A stretch of 64,000 nucleotides of DNA. Origin: JAGNNV01 sp031412915 (lineage in GTDB: Bacteria; Acidobacteriota; Vicinamibacteria; Fen-336; JAGNNV01). Both the position numbers and the translations under genes were made by a program. Each line of letters opens with the position of its first letter. The first letter of the stretch is position 1. Below are positions 20,214-29,593 of this stretch, piece after piece. The DNA lies in contig JANODX010000045.1 of assembly GCA_031412915.1 (NCBI GenBank), positions 1 through 64,000 on the forward strand, in the 5' to 3' direction. Below the pieces are notes generated by a model, which saw nothing but the letters and a program-made list of their open reading frames with translations, was not told the origin of the DNA and made no database searches.

Positions 20214-20804
20214 TTAAGGGCGATCCAGGAGAGCGTTCCCCCTGTCGAGGGCGGACCTGAGGGACTCTGCGCGGACAGACGCGGTCCCAGGGTCCGCGAA
20301 GGGCCGGATGGCGGCGACGCCGATGGCTCCTTGCTCGATCAATAAGCCGGCATTCTCCGGAGTGATGCCGCCGACCGCGAGCAGAGGCAAGGACATTCCG
20401 AAGATCAGGTCTCCGAACCGGACCAGGCCCAGGGCGGCCTCTTTGCCCGGAGTTCCGAAGACGGGCCCCAGGAGCGCGTAGTCCGCGCCTTCGCCCACTG
20501 CCCGCTCAAGGCCCGGGCGATCGTGCCGCGACACTCCGATCGCGAGCCTCGGAAAGGCGCGCCGGACGGCTCCCGGGTCGAGCCCCGACTCCGGCAGATG
20601 AACCCCCCGGGCGCCCGCCATCTCTGCGATATCCGGCCGTGAATTGACGATCACTCTGTCCGCGCTGCCAACTTCGGCGATCACCGCCTGCACGAGCTTC
20701 GCGAGGTCCCTCCCGGCCAAACCCTTGGCCCGCACATGGATGAGATCGGCTCCCCCACGCACGGCGGCCCCCGCGGAAAGAGGGCCGGACCCGACAATCG
20801 CCAT
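20214..20804 (-). CDS. ThiE/TenI-family protein (thiamine phosphate synthase or thiazole tautomerase)
   Basis: The product has 196 residues and a complete TIM-barrel pattern: 'HVRAKGL', 'IVNSRPDIA', 'GVHLPESGL', 'IGVSRHD', 'LLGPVFGTPGK' and 'LLAVGGI' with the phosphate-binding end. The ThiE 'VND' metal-binding Asp is replaced (VNS), while the His of 'GVSRH' that is catalytic in TenI is kept. A tautomerase-like role in thiazole synthesis is therefore as likely as true ThiE activity. The ATG at 20804 is the first possible start in the frame, although the upstream codons still read like a family N-terminus. No other thiamine gene is nearby. Confidence 0.8.
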   Translation of the reverse strand: MAIVGSGPLSAGAAVRGGADLIHVRAKGLAGRDLAKLVQAVIAEVGSADRVIVNSRPDIAEMAGARGVHLPESGLDPGAVRRAFPRLAIGVSRHDRPGLERAVGEGADYALLGPVFGTPGKEAALGLVRFGDLIFGMSLPLLAVGGITPENAGLLIEQGAIGVAAIRPFADPGTASVRAESLRSALDRGNALLDRP

Positions 20805-20936
20805 CAGGATCGGGCGATGGATTCCGAAGAGTGTGGTCGCGGCCGTCTGAAGCCTCCCCGAGTTTCGGCGTTCGGCGACCCTAACTCATAAAACGGTATG
20901 GCTAGGACCGCCAAAGCCGCGTGTTCGGGTCGCCGC

Positions 20937-21899
20937 CTACTGCGGTCCCATCACGATCACGTGAATAAAGTACCTTGGCACGTAGCCCAACCAGAAAAGC
21001 TGATCGCCCCCCCAAGCGGTCTCCACGCGCCAGCAACTCGTTGAGCCGCCGCCGGCGTCGTCGTGGTCACCCTCGTGGTTGTCGCAGGGCTTGTTCTTCC
21101 CCTCGTGGCCATCGCAGCCCCCCTTCCGCTCACGGCGGTCGCAGCGCTTGCCTCGGCCTTCGTGATGGTCGCAACCGGAATCGGCGCGATGACGGCTCTT
21201 GAGGGAAGGCTTCTTGCGGTCGTCATCGCGGCGATCGCGCTTCGAGGCCGTGTTCTCATGATGATCGCAGGGGCGGCCCTTTCCCTCGTGATGGTCGCAC
21301 TGGAGGCCGCGGCCACGCTTTCCGTCCTTGCCCTTACGGCCCTGGTGATTGTCTTTCCGGCCGTGGTGATTCTTATCGGCGCAATCGCCGTCATGGTCGC
21401 CGTGATGGTCCGGATCGTCCTCGTCTTCGCCCTGGCAGGCCACCGGGCTTTGGACCTGGGCTCGAGCGGCGACGTAGAGGTTGGTGTTGGTGGGACCGTT
21501 GGGATCAATACCGAAGACGTATTCGACAAAGGCGGTCCCGGGCGGCGGCGTATTGTGGAAGGCAAGGTCCGCCACTACCGGCAACTGGCTCACCTGGGGA
21601 ATGTCAGAAAGGGCGAGCCGAAGATCCAGGTCGGTCTGCGTGATCTCCCAACCGGGGTTGATCGCCTGATACCGCACCCTCAACTGCGAGTCCGAGTTGA
21701 CCACGGTCACCGAACCCACCATCATGTCCGCTACCCAGAGGTACTGTTCCGTCCGGGCGTTCTCTCCGTCCGGTGGATCGGTCGCGACCGTGCCCACACT
21801 CAAGAAGGTGACCGGGGGGTCGGCCGCGAAGGCCGCGGGGGCCAGCGAAGATATGAGAATCGCCGCGAAGGCGAACAGCCGCAATTTGGTTATGGACAT
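20937..21899 (-). CDS. Secreted His/Cys-rich protein with CDHHEGK repeats
   Basis: The product has 320 residues from the ATG at 21899, chosen because it starts a clear signal peptide (1-25, ending 'AAFAA'). Residues 30-150 look like a globular beta-rich domain. Residues 155-285 are an extremely hydrophilic, metal-ligand-rich segment with repeated Cys-Asp-His-His-Glu-Gly-Lys units at about 201, 211, 243, 253, 262 and 272, separated by Lys/Arg/Gly spacers. The last 30 residues are hydrophobic/aromatic and may form a beta-strand or surface anchor. Metal binding (Zn, Cu or Ni) is inferred from composition only, and no family was recognised. The leader just upstream of the ATG is unusually AT-rich. 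Confidence 0.75.
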   Translation of the reverse strand: MSITKLRLFAFAAILISSLAPAAFAADPPVTFLSVGTVATDPPDGENARTEQYLWVADMMVGSVTVVNSDSQLRVRYQAINPGWEITQTDLDLRLALSDIPQVSQLPVVADLAFHNTPPPGTAFVEYVFGIDPNGPTNTNLYVAARAQVQSPVACQGEDEDDPDHHGDHDGDCADKNHHGRKDNHQGRKGKDGKRGRGLQCDHHEGKGRPCDHHENTASKRDRRDDDRKKPSLKSRHRADSGCDHHEGRGKRCDRRERKGGCDGHEGKNKPCDNHEGDHDDAGGGSTSCWRVETAWGGDQLFWLGYVPRYFIHVIVMGPQ

Positions 21900-22074
21900 A
21901 ATTATTACCAAGTTATCAAGAATGACCTTTCGGCCAGGTTGGACGGTAGATTGTAGAAAGAGTACGTCGGGGAAGGCCGGAGTGTAGCACCGAACCCGGG
22001 AGACTCGTGTGGGGCGTGTCACAACGTCCAGGAATCTCAGATTGCCCTCCGTGGGGGAAGGACTCAGGGTGAGG

Positions 22075-22338
22075 CTACTCTCGGCCCCTGGCCGGCTTGT
22101 AGAGCAGTTGGACCAGATCGACCGCAGCCGCGGCCAGATTGACGAGCCCGAGGCCCGTCACCGCGCCTCTAAACCACGGAGCCAGCAGAACTTCGCGCAG
22201 GGACAGCGAAGTGGCGAGAGCCGGGTGGTTCTCCCACAAGGATGTCCACGGCGCGAGGACGAGGGTGGCGCCCACGAGCAGGGAACTCAGGAACTGGATC
22301 AATCGAACCGCCACGGCACTTGGTTTCTCGGGGGCCAC
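22075..22338 (-). CDS. Small two-TM membrane protein
   Basis: The product has 87 residues with two hydrophobic helices (about 10-32 and 58-80) separated by a short loop with 'ENHPALATSLSL'. Both ends are charged and likely cytoplasmic. It lies 57 nt downstream of the TPR protein gene on the same strand and may be the last gene of that transcript. Unknown function. The coherent hydrophobic pattern is the main support for it being real. Confidence 0.6.
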   Translation of the reverse strand: MAPEKPSAVAVRLIQFLSSLLVGATLVLAPWTSLWENHPALATSLSLREVLLAPWFRGAVTGLGLVNLAAAAVDLVQLLYKPARGRE

Positions 22339-22395
22339 GAAGGGCTTCAGCGGGAAGGCTGGACTATGACCTTGGGAATTTTCGCAGGAGTCCAG

Positions 22396-25287
22396 TCAGA
22401 CCCGCGACTGCAGGGCCCGGAGCTTGTCGGAGGCGTCGCGGAACGACGGATCCTCCCTGACCAGATCGCTAAAGGTCGCCTTCGCCTTGGTCAGTTCTCC
22501 GGCCGCTTCCCACGCCATGCCCAGATCGTAACGCAGGCCTCGATACTCTTCGGGGTCGCGTCCTTGAACCTGCAGCCCTTTCTCGTACCATTGAACGGCC
22601 ACATCGGCCATTCCCTTCTCCATGAAACAGATGCCGATCATGCTCGAGCACTCGAGCGATCGCTTGGGGTCCTTGGCGGCAAGCTGGAACTCGGCGATCG
22701 CTTCGTCGATCAAACCCATCTCTTTGTAAGCGATGCCCAGGTTGTATCTGGTATCGAAGTCGCCCTCACCGAGTTGAGAATCGACGCCCTTCTTGAAGGC
22801 GTCAAAGACGTCCTGGAGACTCTGGTCTTCGAAACTCGAGGATCGGGATGCGTCGCCCGACACTTCCTGGAGGGCGGGCTGGGCATCGAAGAGGGCGGAG
22901 AGCTCGGCGCCGAGGTCGATCCCTCCTTCGTCCGCGAGGGGCGCCGCCGCCGCGACCCGCATGTTGACGGGCAGACCCGTTTCGGAGGGCCTCGGGGGCG
23001 CCGGCAAATCGCCGAACGAAAGACCCTTGAGCAGGTCGTTCTCGTCCGCGGGCGGTTCCGGGGCGAGGGCGGGTGAGGCCGTGTGGGTCGGGGCCGGCGT
23101 CTCGTCCTTTTCGGACAGATCGAGTCCAAGGCTCGACGCCCGCTCCAGGAGGAATGGGTCCCCGGGGAACCGACCGAGGCCGTCCCTGAGCGCATCTTTG
23201 GCGTCGTCGAGAAATCCCAGGGCAACGTAGGAATCGACTTCTTCGACCACGCGGGCGACTTCGGGTTCGGCAACTTGTGCGGGGGCGGCGGTCCGCCGGC
23301 CAATGGCGCCCGAGGCGAGTTGAAGATCAGGGCCCCGGTCGATCTCCTTGGAAAAAGAGGACATCTGGGGGGCTCCGAGGGCCATTTCGGCGGGAGCCTC
23401 GGCCGCTTGGCTGAGCGGCGCTTCGTCTGGGCTCGGGGCGGGGGGCGCGGCCTCGGCCCCGCCGGGGTCGGCAGGCTCCCCTTCGTCGATGCCAACCTCG
23501 AGGCTCAGTTCCTCTTCCTCTTCCTCGACATGAGTTTCGAGAGGAGCCGACTCCAGGGCGGGAGCCGAGGTCTCATCAACGGCGTCGAGGGAGATTCCCT
23601 CCGAGACCCTAATCGTTTCCACTTCCAGCACCGGCGTCTCGGCCACGAATTCGGGAGCCGCGGACTGTGAGATCCCCGGGCGCAGCGCTTCCGCTTCCTC
23701 GCTCAGGTCCTGGGCAAGGCTGTCGTTTCCGTCCTTCCGAGCGACGCCGGCGAGCCAGACGCATTCCTTTGCCGCCTCCTCGATCCTTTCCGTCTCTTTG
23801 AAGATCTCCTTCTTCTCGAAGCGAGCGTCGAAGATATTCGGGAAGCGAACCAGAACCAGATCGACCTGCTCTTCAGCCTTGTCGAGCAGGCCGTACTTCC
23901 TGAACACGCGCGATTCAGCCAGATGCTCCTCGATGAACTCGCGATCCGTATTGGAATCGGCGGACATGCCCTTCGGGCGGACGACGGCGCCCGTGTCGAA
24001 TTCCAACCCCTCCAGATCGGACGCGCCGGCGGCCGCCGCGGGAGGCGGAAGGGCGACCTCCGCGGTGGCGGTGATCGCCGTGACCGCCACCTTGGCCGGA
24101 CCGGACAGAACGGGCGCCGCCTTCTTCTTCCGCAAGGCCTCCAGGCGAGACTTGAACTGTTCGTTATCCGGCTCGGCTTCGACCAATTGCGCGGCGGTGT
24201 CTTCGGCCGCCCGGTCGCTCCCTCCGGCCAGATGCGCCTCGAGGAGCTGGTTCAGCGCCTTGACGATGGCCCGCTCATTCTGTCGTATGCGCGCGACTTC
24301 AACCAGTTTCTGCAGGGTGCGCACGTGCTGCGGTGACCGAGCGGTGATTTGAAGAAGCATGTTCGACGCGCGCTCACCGTCGCGCTTCAAGAGCAGCTGT
24401 TCGACCAGAGGAAGCACGGTATCGTACGCTTCATCGGCTCGACCCTGAACCGCGTAGATCTGGACCAGAATGATCCGGGCATCCTGGCTTTCCGGGAATT
24501 TCTCGAGGACATTCTCGAGCGTGGACTGGGCGTCTATGACTCGCTTGGCCCCGAGATAGGCCTGACCCAACTGCATCAGGCCCCCGGGGGTCGAGTCCTG
24601 GGCGGTGACTTCTTCGAGATAGGCGATCGCTTTCTCGTAGCTTCGCTGAGCGAGATGAACTCGGCCGAGCTGGGCTTTCACGGTGATCCCGTTGTCGATC
24701 TTCAGGCCCTTCTCCAGAACCTGGATCGCCTCGGCGGGATGTCCCTTGAGATTCAACTCCTCGGAGATGGCGATGTACTCGCCCACCGCCTTCCCGGTGG
24801 AACCCTCTTTGGTGTAGATGTCGGCGAGCCGCGACCGGGTCTTGAGATCGGACGAGTCGATCTCGACCATCTTGCGCAGGGTGTCGGTCGCTTCCCTGAA
24901 CCGCCCCCGCTTCAGCTGATCCTCGGAGACAACCTGGTACTGACTCTTGGCCTCCATGACCAGACCCTGCTTGGCGTACAGGTCGGCGAGCTTGGCGTAG
25001 GGTTCGATCACCGACGGATCGAGCTTGTTGATCTTCTTCCAGATGGCGATCGCCTTCAGGTGAAAACCGTCCCTCGAGTAGAAGTCGGCGACCTTGGCAT
25101 ATTCGTCGCCCGCCTCCCGCATCTTCCCGATCTTCGCGAACAAGTCGCCGATCTTGTTGATCGTGTTCCAGTCGCGAGGGTTGTCCTCCAGCAACTGGCG
25201 GAACAACGGGATTGCCTGTTCGGGTTTTCCCGCCTTTTCGGCCTTCTCGGCCTCCTGGCGAGTCTTAATCGGGTTGATCTTGGCCAA
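22396..25287 (-). CDS. Large TPR-repeat protein
   Basis: The product has 963 residues, with a TTG start in context. Residues 1-400 are a run of tetratricopeptide repeats ('AIPLFRQLLEDNPRDW', 'YAKLADLYAKQGLVMEAK' and similar). A further TPR-like unit (about 460-560) is followed by a long Glu/Ala/Pro-rich disordered linker (about 570-830). The C-terminal block (about 850-960) has two or three more TPRs, including 'TRYNLGIAYKEMGLIDEAI'. There is no signal peptide or TM segment, so it is cytoplasmic, a scaffold or protein-interaction hub. It directly follows rnhB (62 nt gap) in the translation/SRP operon. Confidence 0.85.
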   Translation of the reverse strand: MAKINPIKTRQEAEKAEKAGKPEQAIPLFRQLLEDNPRDWNTINKIGDLFAKIGKMREAGDEYAKVADFYSRDGFHLKAIAIWKKINKLDPSVIEPYAKLADLYAKQGLVMEAKSQYQVVSEDQLKRGRFREATDTLRKMVEIDSSDLKTRSRLADIYTKEGSTGKAVGEYIAISEELNLKGHPAEAIQVLEKGLKIDNGITVKAQLGRVHLAQRSYEKAIAYLEEVTAQDSTPGGLMQLGQAYLGAKRVIDAQSTLENVLEKFPESQDARIILVQIYAVQGRADEAYDTVLPLVEQLLLKRDGERASNMLLQITARSPQHVRTLQKLVEVARIRQNERAIVKALNQLLEAHLAGGSDRAAEDTAAQLVEAEPDNEQFKSRLEALRKKKAAPVLSGPAKVAVTAITATAEVALPPPAAAAGASDLEGLEFDTGAVVRPKGMSADSNTDREFIEEHLAESRVFRKYGLLDKAEEQVDLVLVRFPNIFDARFEKKEIFKETERIEEAAKECVWLAGVARKDGNDSLAQDLSEEAEALRPGISQSAAPEFVAETPVLEVETIRVSEGISLDAVDETSAPALESAPLETHVEEEEEELSLEVGIDEGEPADPGGAEAAPPAPSPDEAPLSQAAEAPAEMALGAPQMSSFSKEIDRGPDLQLASGAIGRRTAAPAQVAEPEVARVVEEVDSYVALGFLDDAKDALRDGLGRFPGDPFLLERASSLGLDLSEKDETPAPTHTASPALAPEPPADENDLLKGLSFGDLPAPPRPSETGLPVNMRVAAAAPLADEGGIDLGAELSALFDAQPALQEVSGDASRSSSFEDQSLQDVFDAFKKGVDSQLGEGDFDTRYNLGIAYKEMGLIDEAIAEFQLAAKDPKRSLECSSMIGICFMEKGMADVAVQWYEKGLQVQGRDPEEYRGLRYDLGMAWEAAGELTKAKATFSDLVREDPSFRDASDKLRALQSRV

Positions 25288-25349
25288 TGGTTTTGGGTCG
25301 AGGGCTCTGATCTGGTGAAAGGGCGGCTTTGATTATCTCTGGAGAGAGC

Positions 25350-26024
25350 CTAAAAGAGCCACCCGGTCCGTTCGATAAACGACTTCCGATGAAACAGCGT
25401 CGGACCCAAAGTCCTCAAGGCCTCGAGATGAGCGGCGCTCCCGTAGCCTTTGTTCTCCTTGAGGCCGAAGCCAGGACAAGTGGCGTCCCACTCTTCGATC
25501 ATACTGTCTCTGCGGACCTTGGCGATGATCGAGGCGGCGGCGATCGAGACCGAGAGGCCGTCGCCCTTGACGATCGCCTTCTGGGGAATGCCCTCGAGCG
25601 GTTCGTCGATACCGTCGATGAGGACCAGTTTCGGCGTGATCGACAAGCCCAGGACCGCACGCCGCATGGCCAGATGGGTGGCCATGCGGATGTTCAGCCG
25701 GTCGATCTCCTCGACGCTGGCCACCCCGATCGACCAGGCCGCAGAGCTCTCGACGATGCGGGCGGCCAATTCGGCCCTTCGCCTTGAGGTCAGCTTCTTC
25801 GAGTCGTCGAGTCCGGTCCAGTCGAATTCGGCGCCCAGTATGACGGCGCCCGCCACCACGGGTCCAAACAGGGCGCCCCGCCCCACCTCATCGGCGCCGG
25901 CGACCGGAACTTCCGATCGCGCCGCCGCTTCCCTTTCAAACTGGTCGTCGCAGGCGCTTCGAGGGCCGGAAAGAGGCCTTTCCTCGAGGGAGCGACGATC
26001 GCGGTCGGTCTTTCTGCGGCTCAA
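25350..26024 (-). CDS. rnhB: Ribonuclease HII
   Basis: The product has 224 residues. It degrades RNA in RNA-DNA hybrids and removes misincorporated ribonucleotides. The signature 'GADEVGRGALFGPVVAGAV' contains catalytic D45 and E46. 'LDDSKKLT', 'LIDGID' with the third acidic residue, and 'SIAAASIIAKVRRD' with the fourth are all present. The TTG at 26024 is the only start allowing the full pre-catalytic region ('FEREA'). The N-terminal 28 residues are highly charged and may be partly an over-extension. It lies 32 nt after rplS, the usual rplS-rnhB order. Confidence 0.93.
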   Translation of the reverse strand: MSRRKTDRDRRSLEERPLSGPRSACDDQFEREAAARSEVPVAGADEVGRGALFGPVVAGAVILGAEFDWTGLDDSKKLTSRRRAELAARIVESSAAWSIGVASVEEIDRLNIRMATHLAMRRAVLGLSITPKLVLIDGIDEPLEGIPQKAIVKGDGLSVSIAAASIIAKVRRDSMIEEWDATCPGFGLKENKGYGSAAHLEALRTLGPTLFHRKSFIERTGWLF

Positions 26025-26056
26025 GCGGGAACGCCGGGAGCCTCGATCGACGGTCC

Positions 26057-26503
26057 TTAGGAAGCCGCCTCGGCGGCGGCCTTGCTCTTGGCTTTCACCG
26101 GTTTGTCGCGCAGTTCCCTCAGGCGAAGAGCCTTGCCCTTGAGGTCGCGGACGAAATAGAGCTTCGCGCGCCGCACGTGGTGACGCTTCAGGACCTCGAT
26201 CTTGTCCACCGATGGAGTGGACAAGGGAAAGATGCGCTCGACTCCTTCGCCGAAAGAAACCTTGCGGACCGTGATCGAGCGTTTGATCCCCGTCCCGCTG
26301 ACCCCGATGATCAGACCTTCAAAGATCTGGATGCGTTCACGCTCCTGATCCTTGTCCTTCTTGGCCTTCGCGGTCTTCGCTTTCTGCTCCTCCTTGAGGA
26401 CGGATTCGCGGACCTTGACGTGGACGCGGACCGTGCTGCCGGTGCGAAGCTCGGCGTGGATCTTCGGGTTGATGTTCTTTTCGATGGTCTCGATGGCGTT
26501 CAT
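26057..26503 (-). CDS. rplS: 50S ribosomal protein L19
   Basis: The product has 148 residues. The conserved core 'GSTVRVHVKVRE', 'QIFEGLIIGVSGTGIKRSITVRKVSFGEGVER' type segments and 'LKRHHVRRAKLYFVRDLKGKAL' are complete. An extra Lys-rich insertion (about 37-55, KEEQKAKTAKAKKDKDQER) makes it longer than the 115-residue Escherichia coli protein. L19 sits at the 30S/50S interface. It follows trmD by 85 nt, as in most bacteria. Confidence 0.96.
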   Translation of the reverse strand: MNAIETIEKNINPKIHAELRTGSTVRVHVKVRESVLKEEQKAKTAKAKKDKDQERERIQIFEGLIIGVSGTGIKRSITVRKVSFGEGVERIFPLSTPSVDKIEVLKRHHVRRAKLYFVRDLKGKALRLRELRDKPVKAKSKAAAEAAS

Positions 26504-26588
26504 GGGGATTCCTATGGCTCCGGGAGCCCTTGAGTTTAGCCTAGGTCACGGCGATTTACCGCCCCGCGTCGCGACTCGCGGCTCCTCT

Positions 26589-27278
26589 TCAATCGCGGCG
26601 GAGGTCCGGACGGCGCACTCTCGTTGTCTGGGCGGCCTCCTCAAGGCGCCACGCCGCGATCGCGGCGTGGTCGCCGGAGAGCAGAACCTCGGGCACCTTG
26701 ATCCCGCGGAAGTCGGCGGGCCGAGTGTAGTGGGGATGGTCGAGCAAGTCGTTCTCGAAACTGTCCTGCTCGCTCGACTGGTCGTCGCCCAGGGCTCCGG
26801 GGATCAGACGCACGCTCGCTTCGATCACGGCCAGGGCCGGCACCTCACCGCCCATCAGCACGAAATCGCCAAGACTCAATTCCTCGGTCGCGAGTGCTAT
26901 TCGCACTCGCTCGTCGATGCCTTCATAGCGACCGCACAGGAGGACGATGCGCTGGAGCTTTGAATACGCGCGCGCCTTTCGGTGCGTGAACTTCGTGCCG
27001 CGGGGAGAGAGAAGAACGATCGGGCGCTCCACCGAGGATCCCTCCGGCATGATGGTCTCGACCGCTCGGAAGAACGGCTCCGGCTGCATCACCATCCCCG
27101 GACCACCACCGAAAGGAGCGTCGTCCACCCGGCGATGTCGGTCGCTGGTGAAGGCTCTGAGGTCGTGAGCCTCCACGCGGACGAGTCCGGCGTCGATCGC
27201 GCGCGCCACGATCCCGTGCGCGAGGGCCTGGCGAATCAGATCCGGAAAGATGGTGACGACGTCGATGCGCAGGGCCAT
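26589..27278 (-). CDS. trmD: tRNA (guanine-N1)-methyltransferase
   Basis: The product has 229 residues. It methylates G37 of tRNAs from S-adenosylmethionine, which prevents frameshifting. The trefoil-knot SPOUT signature is present: 'PFGGGPGMV', 'LCGRYEGIDERV', 'LSLGDFVLMGGE' and 'DHPHYTRPADFRG'. It is in the standard ribosomal protein operon, between rimM and rplS. Confidence 0.97.
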   Translation of the reverse strand: MALRIDVVTIFPDLIRQALAHGIVARAIDAGLVRVEAHDLRAFTSDRHRRVDDAPFGGGPGMVMQPEPFFRAVETIMPEGSSVERPIVLLSPRGTKFTHRKARAYSKLQRIVLLCGRYEGIDERVRIALATEELSLGDFVLMGGEVPALAVIEASVRLIPGALGDDQSSEQDSFENDLLDHPHYTRPADFRGIKVPEVLLSGDHAAIAAWRLEEAAQTTRVRRPDLRRD

Positions 27279-27349
27279 GGAATTCGCTCACTTCCGAGTC
27301 TAGCCAAACGCGGGATCTCCTCCCGCCGGAGCGCGGGATTTGCTCCCCT

Positions 27350-27886
27350 TCAGGAATGGCCCGAAACCGCACCCGAGGCCTTCACTCGCATGAACCCTCC
27401 CTTGACATTCACTTCGATGATGAACGCGTCCACCAGGGGAAGAAGGGTCTCGCGTTTTCGGTCGTCGTGGATCACGAGCACGGGGGTGGCCCCCGTTTCC
27501 CAGAGATCGCTCACGGTTCCAATAGAGGCGCCCGATTCGACCCGCACGTCCAGACCTCGGAGCTCATGGTGGTAGTACGAGCCCTTCGGGAGGCTGGGCA
27601 GGGAGGCGATGGGGATCCGGAGTTCGGCGCCCCGCAGGCCCTCCGCTTCATCGATGCTGGAGATTCCCTCGAACTGAATCACCAGCCGGCCCTTGTGGGG
27701 GAAGATAGAGGCCACGCGAAAGACGGTGGCCGAGCCCGAAGGCCGAACCACTCGAACCTCGTCGAGATGGGCGAAGCGATCCTCGTTGTCGGTCAGGGGC
27801 TCGATCACCACCTCGCCCTTGAGGGCGTGGGGGCGCAGGACAACGCCGATGGTGACGCTGCCCTCCTCTTCTCTCGGAGGATTCAA
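27350..27886 (-). CDS. rimM: Ribosome maturation factor RimM
   Basis: The product has 178 residues. The N-terminal beta-barrel ('VTIGVVLRPHALKGEVVIE') and C-terminal PRC-barrel ('GSYYHHELRGLDVRVESG') are both present. It assists 30S assembly by binding S19. It starts at TTG, the only suitable start in the frame, 21 nt after rpsP. The KH-domain gene khpA that often lies between rpsP and rimM is absent here. Confidence 0.94.
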   Translation of the reverse strand: MNPPREEEGSVTIGVVLRPHALKGEVVIEPLTDNEDRFAHLDEVRVVRPSGSATVFRVASIFPHKGRLVIQFEGISSIDEAEGLRGAELRIPIASLPSLPKGSYYHHELRGLDVRVESGASIGTVSDLWETGATPVLVIHDDRKRETLLPLVDAFIIEVNVKGGFMRVKASGAVSGHS

Positions 27887-27907
27887 GAGGGCGGAAGGGA
27901 GGCCTGC

Positions 27908-28162
27908 TTAGGCCGCGAGCTTCTCGGCCTTCTTGTGGCCCTTGATCAGGCTCCTCACCGTATCGGAGGGCTGGGCGCCCTTCGAGATCCAGTAGGAAAC
28001 GCGGTCGGACTTCAGGACCACCTTGCCGGGATTCGCCCGGGGGTCGTAGTGGCCGACGATTTCCACGAATTTTCCGTCTCTCCACGCGCGCGAATCGGCG
28101 ACGACGACGCGGTAAAACGGCTTCTTGGTGGTTCCGGTACGGCGCAAACGAATAGCGAGCAT
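27908..28162 (-). CDS. rpsP: 30S ribosomal protein S16
   Basis: The product has 84 residues. The family start 'MLAIRLRRTGTTKKPFYR', followed by 'VVADSRAWRDGKFVEIVGHYDP', is diagnostic. S16 is required for 30S assembly. It lies 26 nt after ffh and 21 nt before rimM on the same strand. Confidence 0.97.
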   Translation of the reverse strand: MLAIRLRRTGTTKKPFYRVVVADSRAWRDGKFVEIVGHYDPRANPGKVVLKSDRVSYWISKGAQPSDTVRSLIKGHKKAEKLAA

Positions 28163-28188
28163 CCCTTAGTTTCTCCTGGAACAGCGTG

Positions 28189-29538
28189 TCATGACAACCC
28201 CGGCATGCCGAAACGGGAGGCGAGCTTGCGGAGCTTCGATCCTTTGGCGTTTTGCGCCGACATCATCTTCATCATCTTTCTGGTCTGTTCGTACTGTTTG
28301 AGCAGACGGTTCACATCTTCGACTCTGGTCCCGCTTCCCCGGGCCATGCGTTTGCGCCGCGAGCCGGAAATGATCTCCGGACGCTCCCGCTCCTGGTCGG
28401 TCATGGAGTCGAGAATGGCCACGAACTTCTTCATCTCGCCCTCGCCGTGGGCCATGTCTTCTTCCTTGACCTTGGGAACACCGGGGATCATGCGGACGAG
28501 ATCGCCGATCTTCCCCATCTTGCGGACCTGCTTGAGCTGATCGCGATAGTCTTCGAGCGAGAACTCGTTCTTCGCCATCTTTCCGGCGAGGGCCGCGGCC
28601 TTGGCCGGATCGATCGCTTCCTCGACCTTCTCGATCAGACCCATCACGTCGCCCATGCCGAGGATCCGGCCGGCCATGCGCGAGGCGTCGAACAGCTCGA
28701 AGTCTTCCGGTTTTTCGCCGGTTCCCGCGAACCGGATCGGACAGCCGGTGACCGAAGCGGCCGACAGGGCGGCCCCGCCGCGCGCGTCGCCGTCGAGTTT
28801 GGTGAGGACGATTCCGGTGATGCCGATCCGCTCCTGGAACGCGGAGGCACTCGTGAGCGCATCCTGTCCGGTCATGGCGTCGGCGACGAAGAAGATCTCG
28901 GAGGGTTCGGCCAGAGACTTCTGAGCGAGGAGTTCGGCCATGAGCGCGTCGTCGATGTGCAGGCGGCCCGCGGTGTCGATCAGCAGGATGTCGTAACCCA
29001 TCGAACGGCACTCGGAGATCGCCTTCTTCACGATGTCAAGGGGCGCGTCCGTCGGCGGCTGCAGGAACTTGACTCCGATCTGGCCGGCCAGGATGCCCAG
29101 CTGCTCGCGGGCCGCGGGTCGGGCGACGTCGGTCGAGACCACGAGGGGATACCGACCGTTCTTCGAAAAGTACTTCGCGAGTTTCGAGGTGGTGGTGGTC
29201 TTGCCGGAGCCTTGCAGACCCACCATCATAATGACGGTGGGCGTCCGTTTCGATTCCTTCAGCCGCGGCGAAGTGGCCCCGAGGAGGCCGATCATCTCGT
29301 CGCGAACGATTCGCACCACGGCCTGCCCGGGCGACAGGCTCTTCAGGACCTCCTGGCCAATCGCTTTCTCGCGCACGCGATCGAGAAAGTCCTTCGCCAC
29401 CTTCAGGTTCACGTCGGCTTGAAGGAGGGCGGCGCGGATGTCCTTCATGGCGGCATCGATGTCGGCTTCGGTGAGCGAACCACGACCGCGCAGCGACCGA
29501 AATACGCCTTGGAGCTTGTCGGCGAGAGAATCAAACAT
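28189..29538 (-). CDS. ffh: Signal recognition particle protein Ffh
   Basis: The product has 449 residues. It is the SRP54 GTPase that binds signal sequences and 4.5S RNA. The N domain (1-85) is followed by the G domain with P-loop 'GLQGSGKTTTTSKLA', 'LIDTAGRLHID', 'TKLDGDARGGAALS' and the 'GTGEKPEDFELF' loop. The Met-rich M domain is at about 325-449, with 'RMARGSGTRVEDVNRLLKQY' for RNA binding. It heads the block of translation genes transcribed leftwards. Confidence 0.97.
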   Translation of the reverse strand: MFDSLADKLQGVFRSLRGRGSLTEADIDAAMKDIRAALLQADVNLKVAKDFLDRVREKAIGQEVLKSLSPGQAVVRIVRDEMIGLLGATSPRLKESKRTPTVIMMVGLQGSGKTTTTSKLAKYFSKNGRYPLVVSTDVARPAAREQLGILAGQIGVKFLQPPTDAPLDIVKKAISECRSMGYDILLIDTAGRLHIDDALMAELLAQKSLAEPSEIFFVADAMTGQDALTSASAFQERIGITGIVLTKLDGDARGGAALSAASVTGCPIRFAGTGEKPEDFELFDASRMAGRILGMGDVMGLIEKVEEAIDPAKAAALAGKMAKNEFSLEDYRDQLKQVRKMGKIGDLVRMIPGVPKVKEEDMAHGEGEMKKFVAILDSMTDQERERPEIISGSRRKRMARGSGTRVEDVNRLLKQYEQTRKMMKMMSAQNAKGSKLRKLASRFGMPGLS

Positions 29539-29593
29539 CGGCGAATCGCGGAGTCTACCCGTGAGGAGGAGCCTTGTGGCGGCCCCCCATGGT

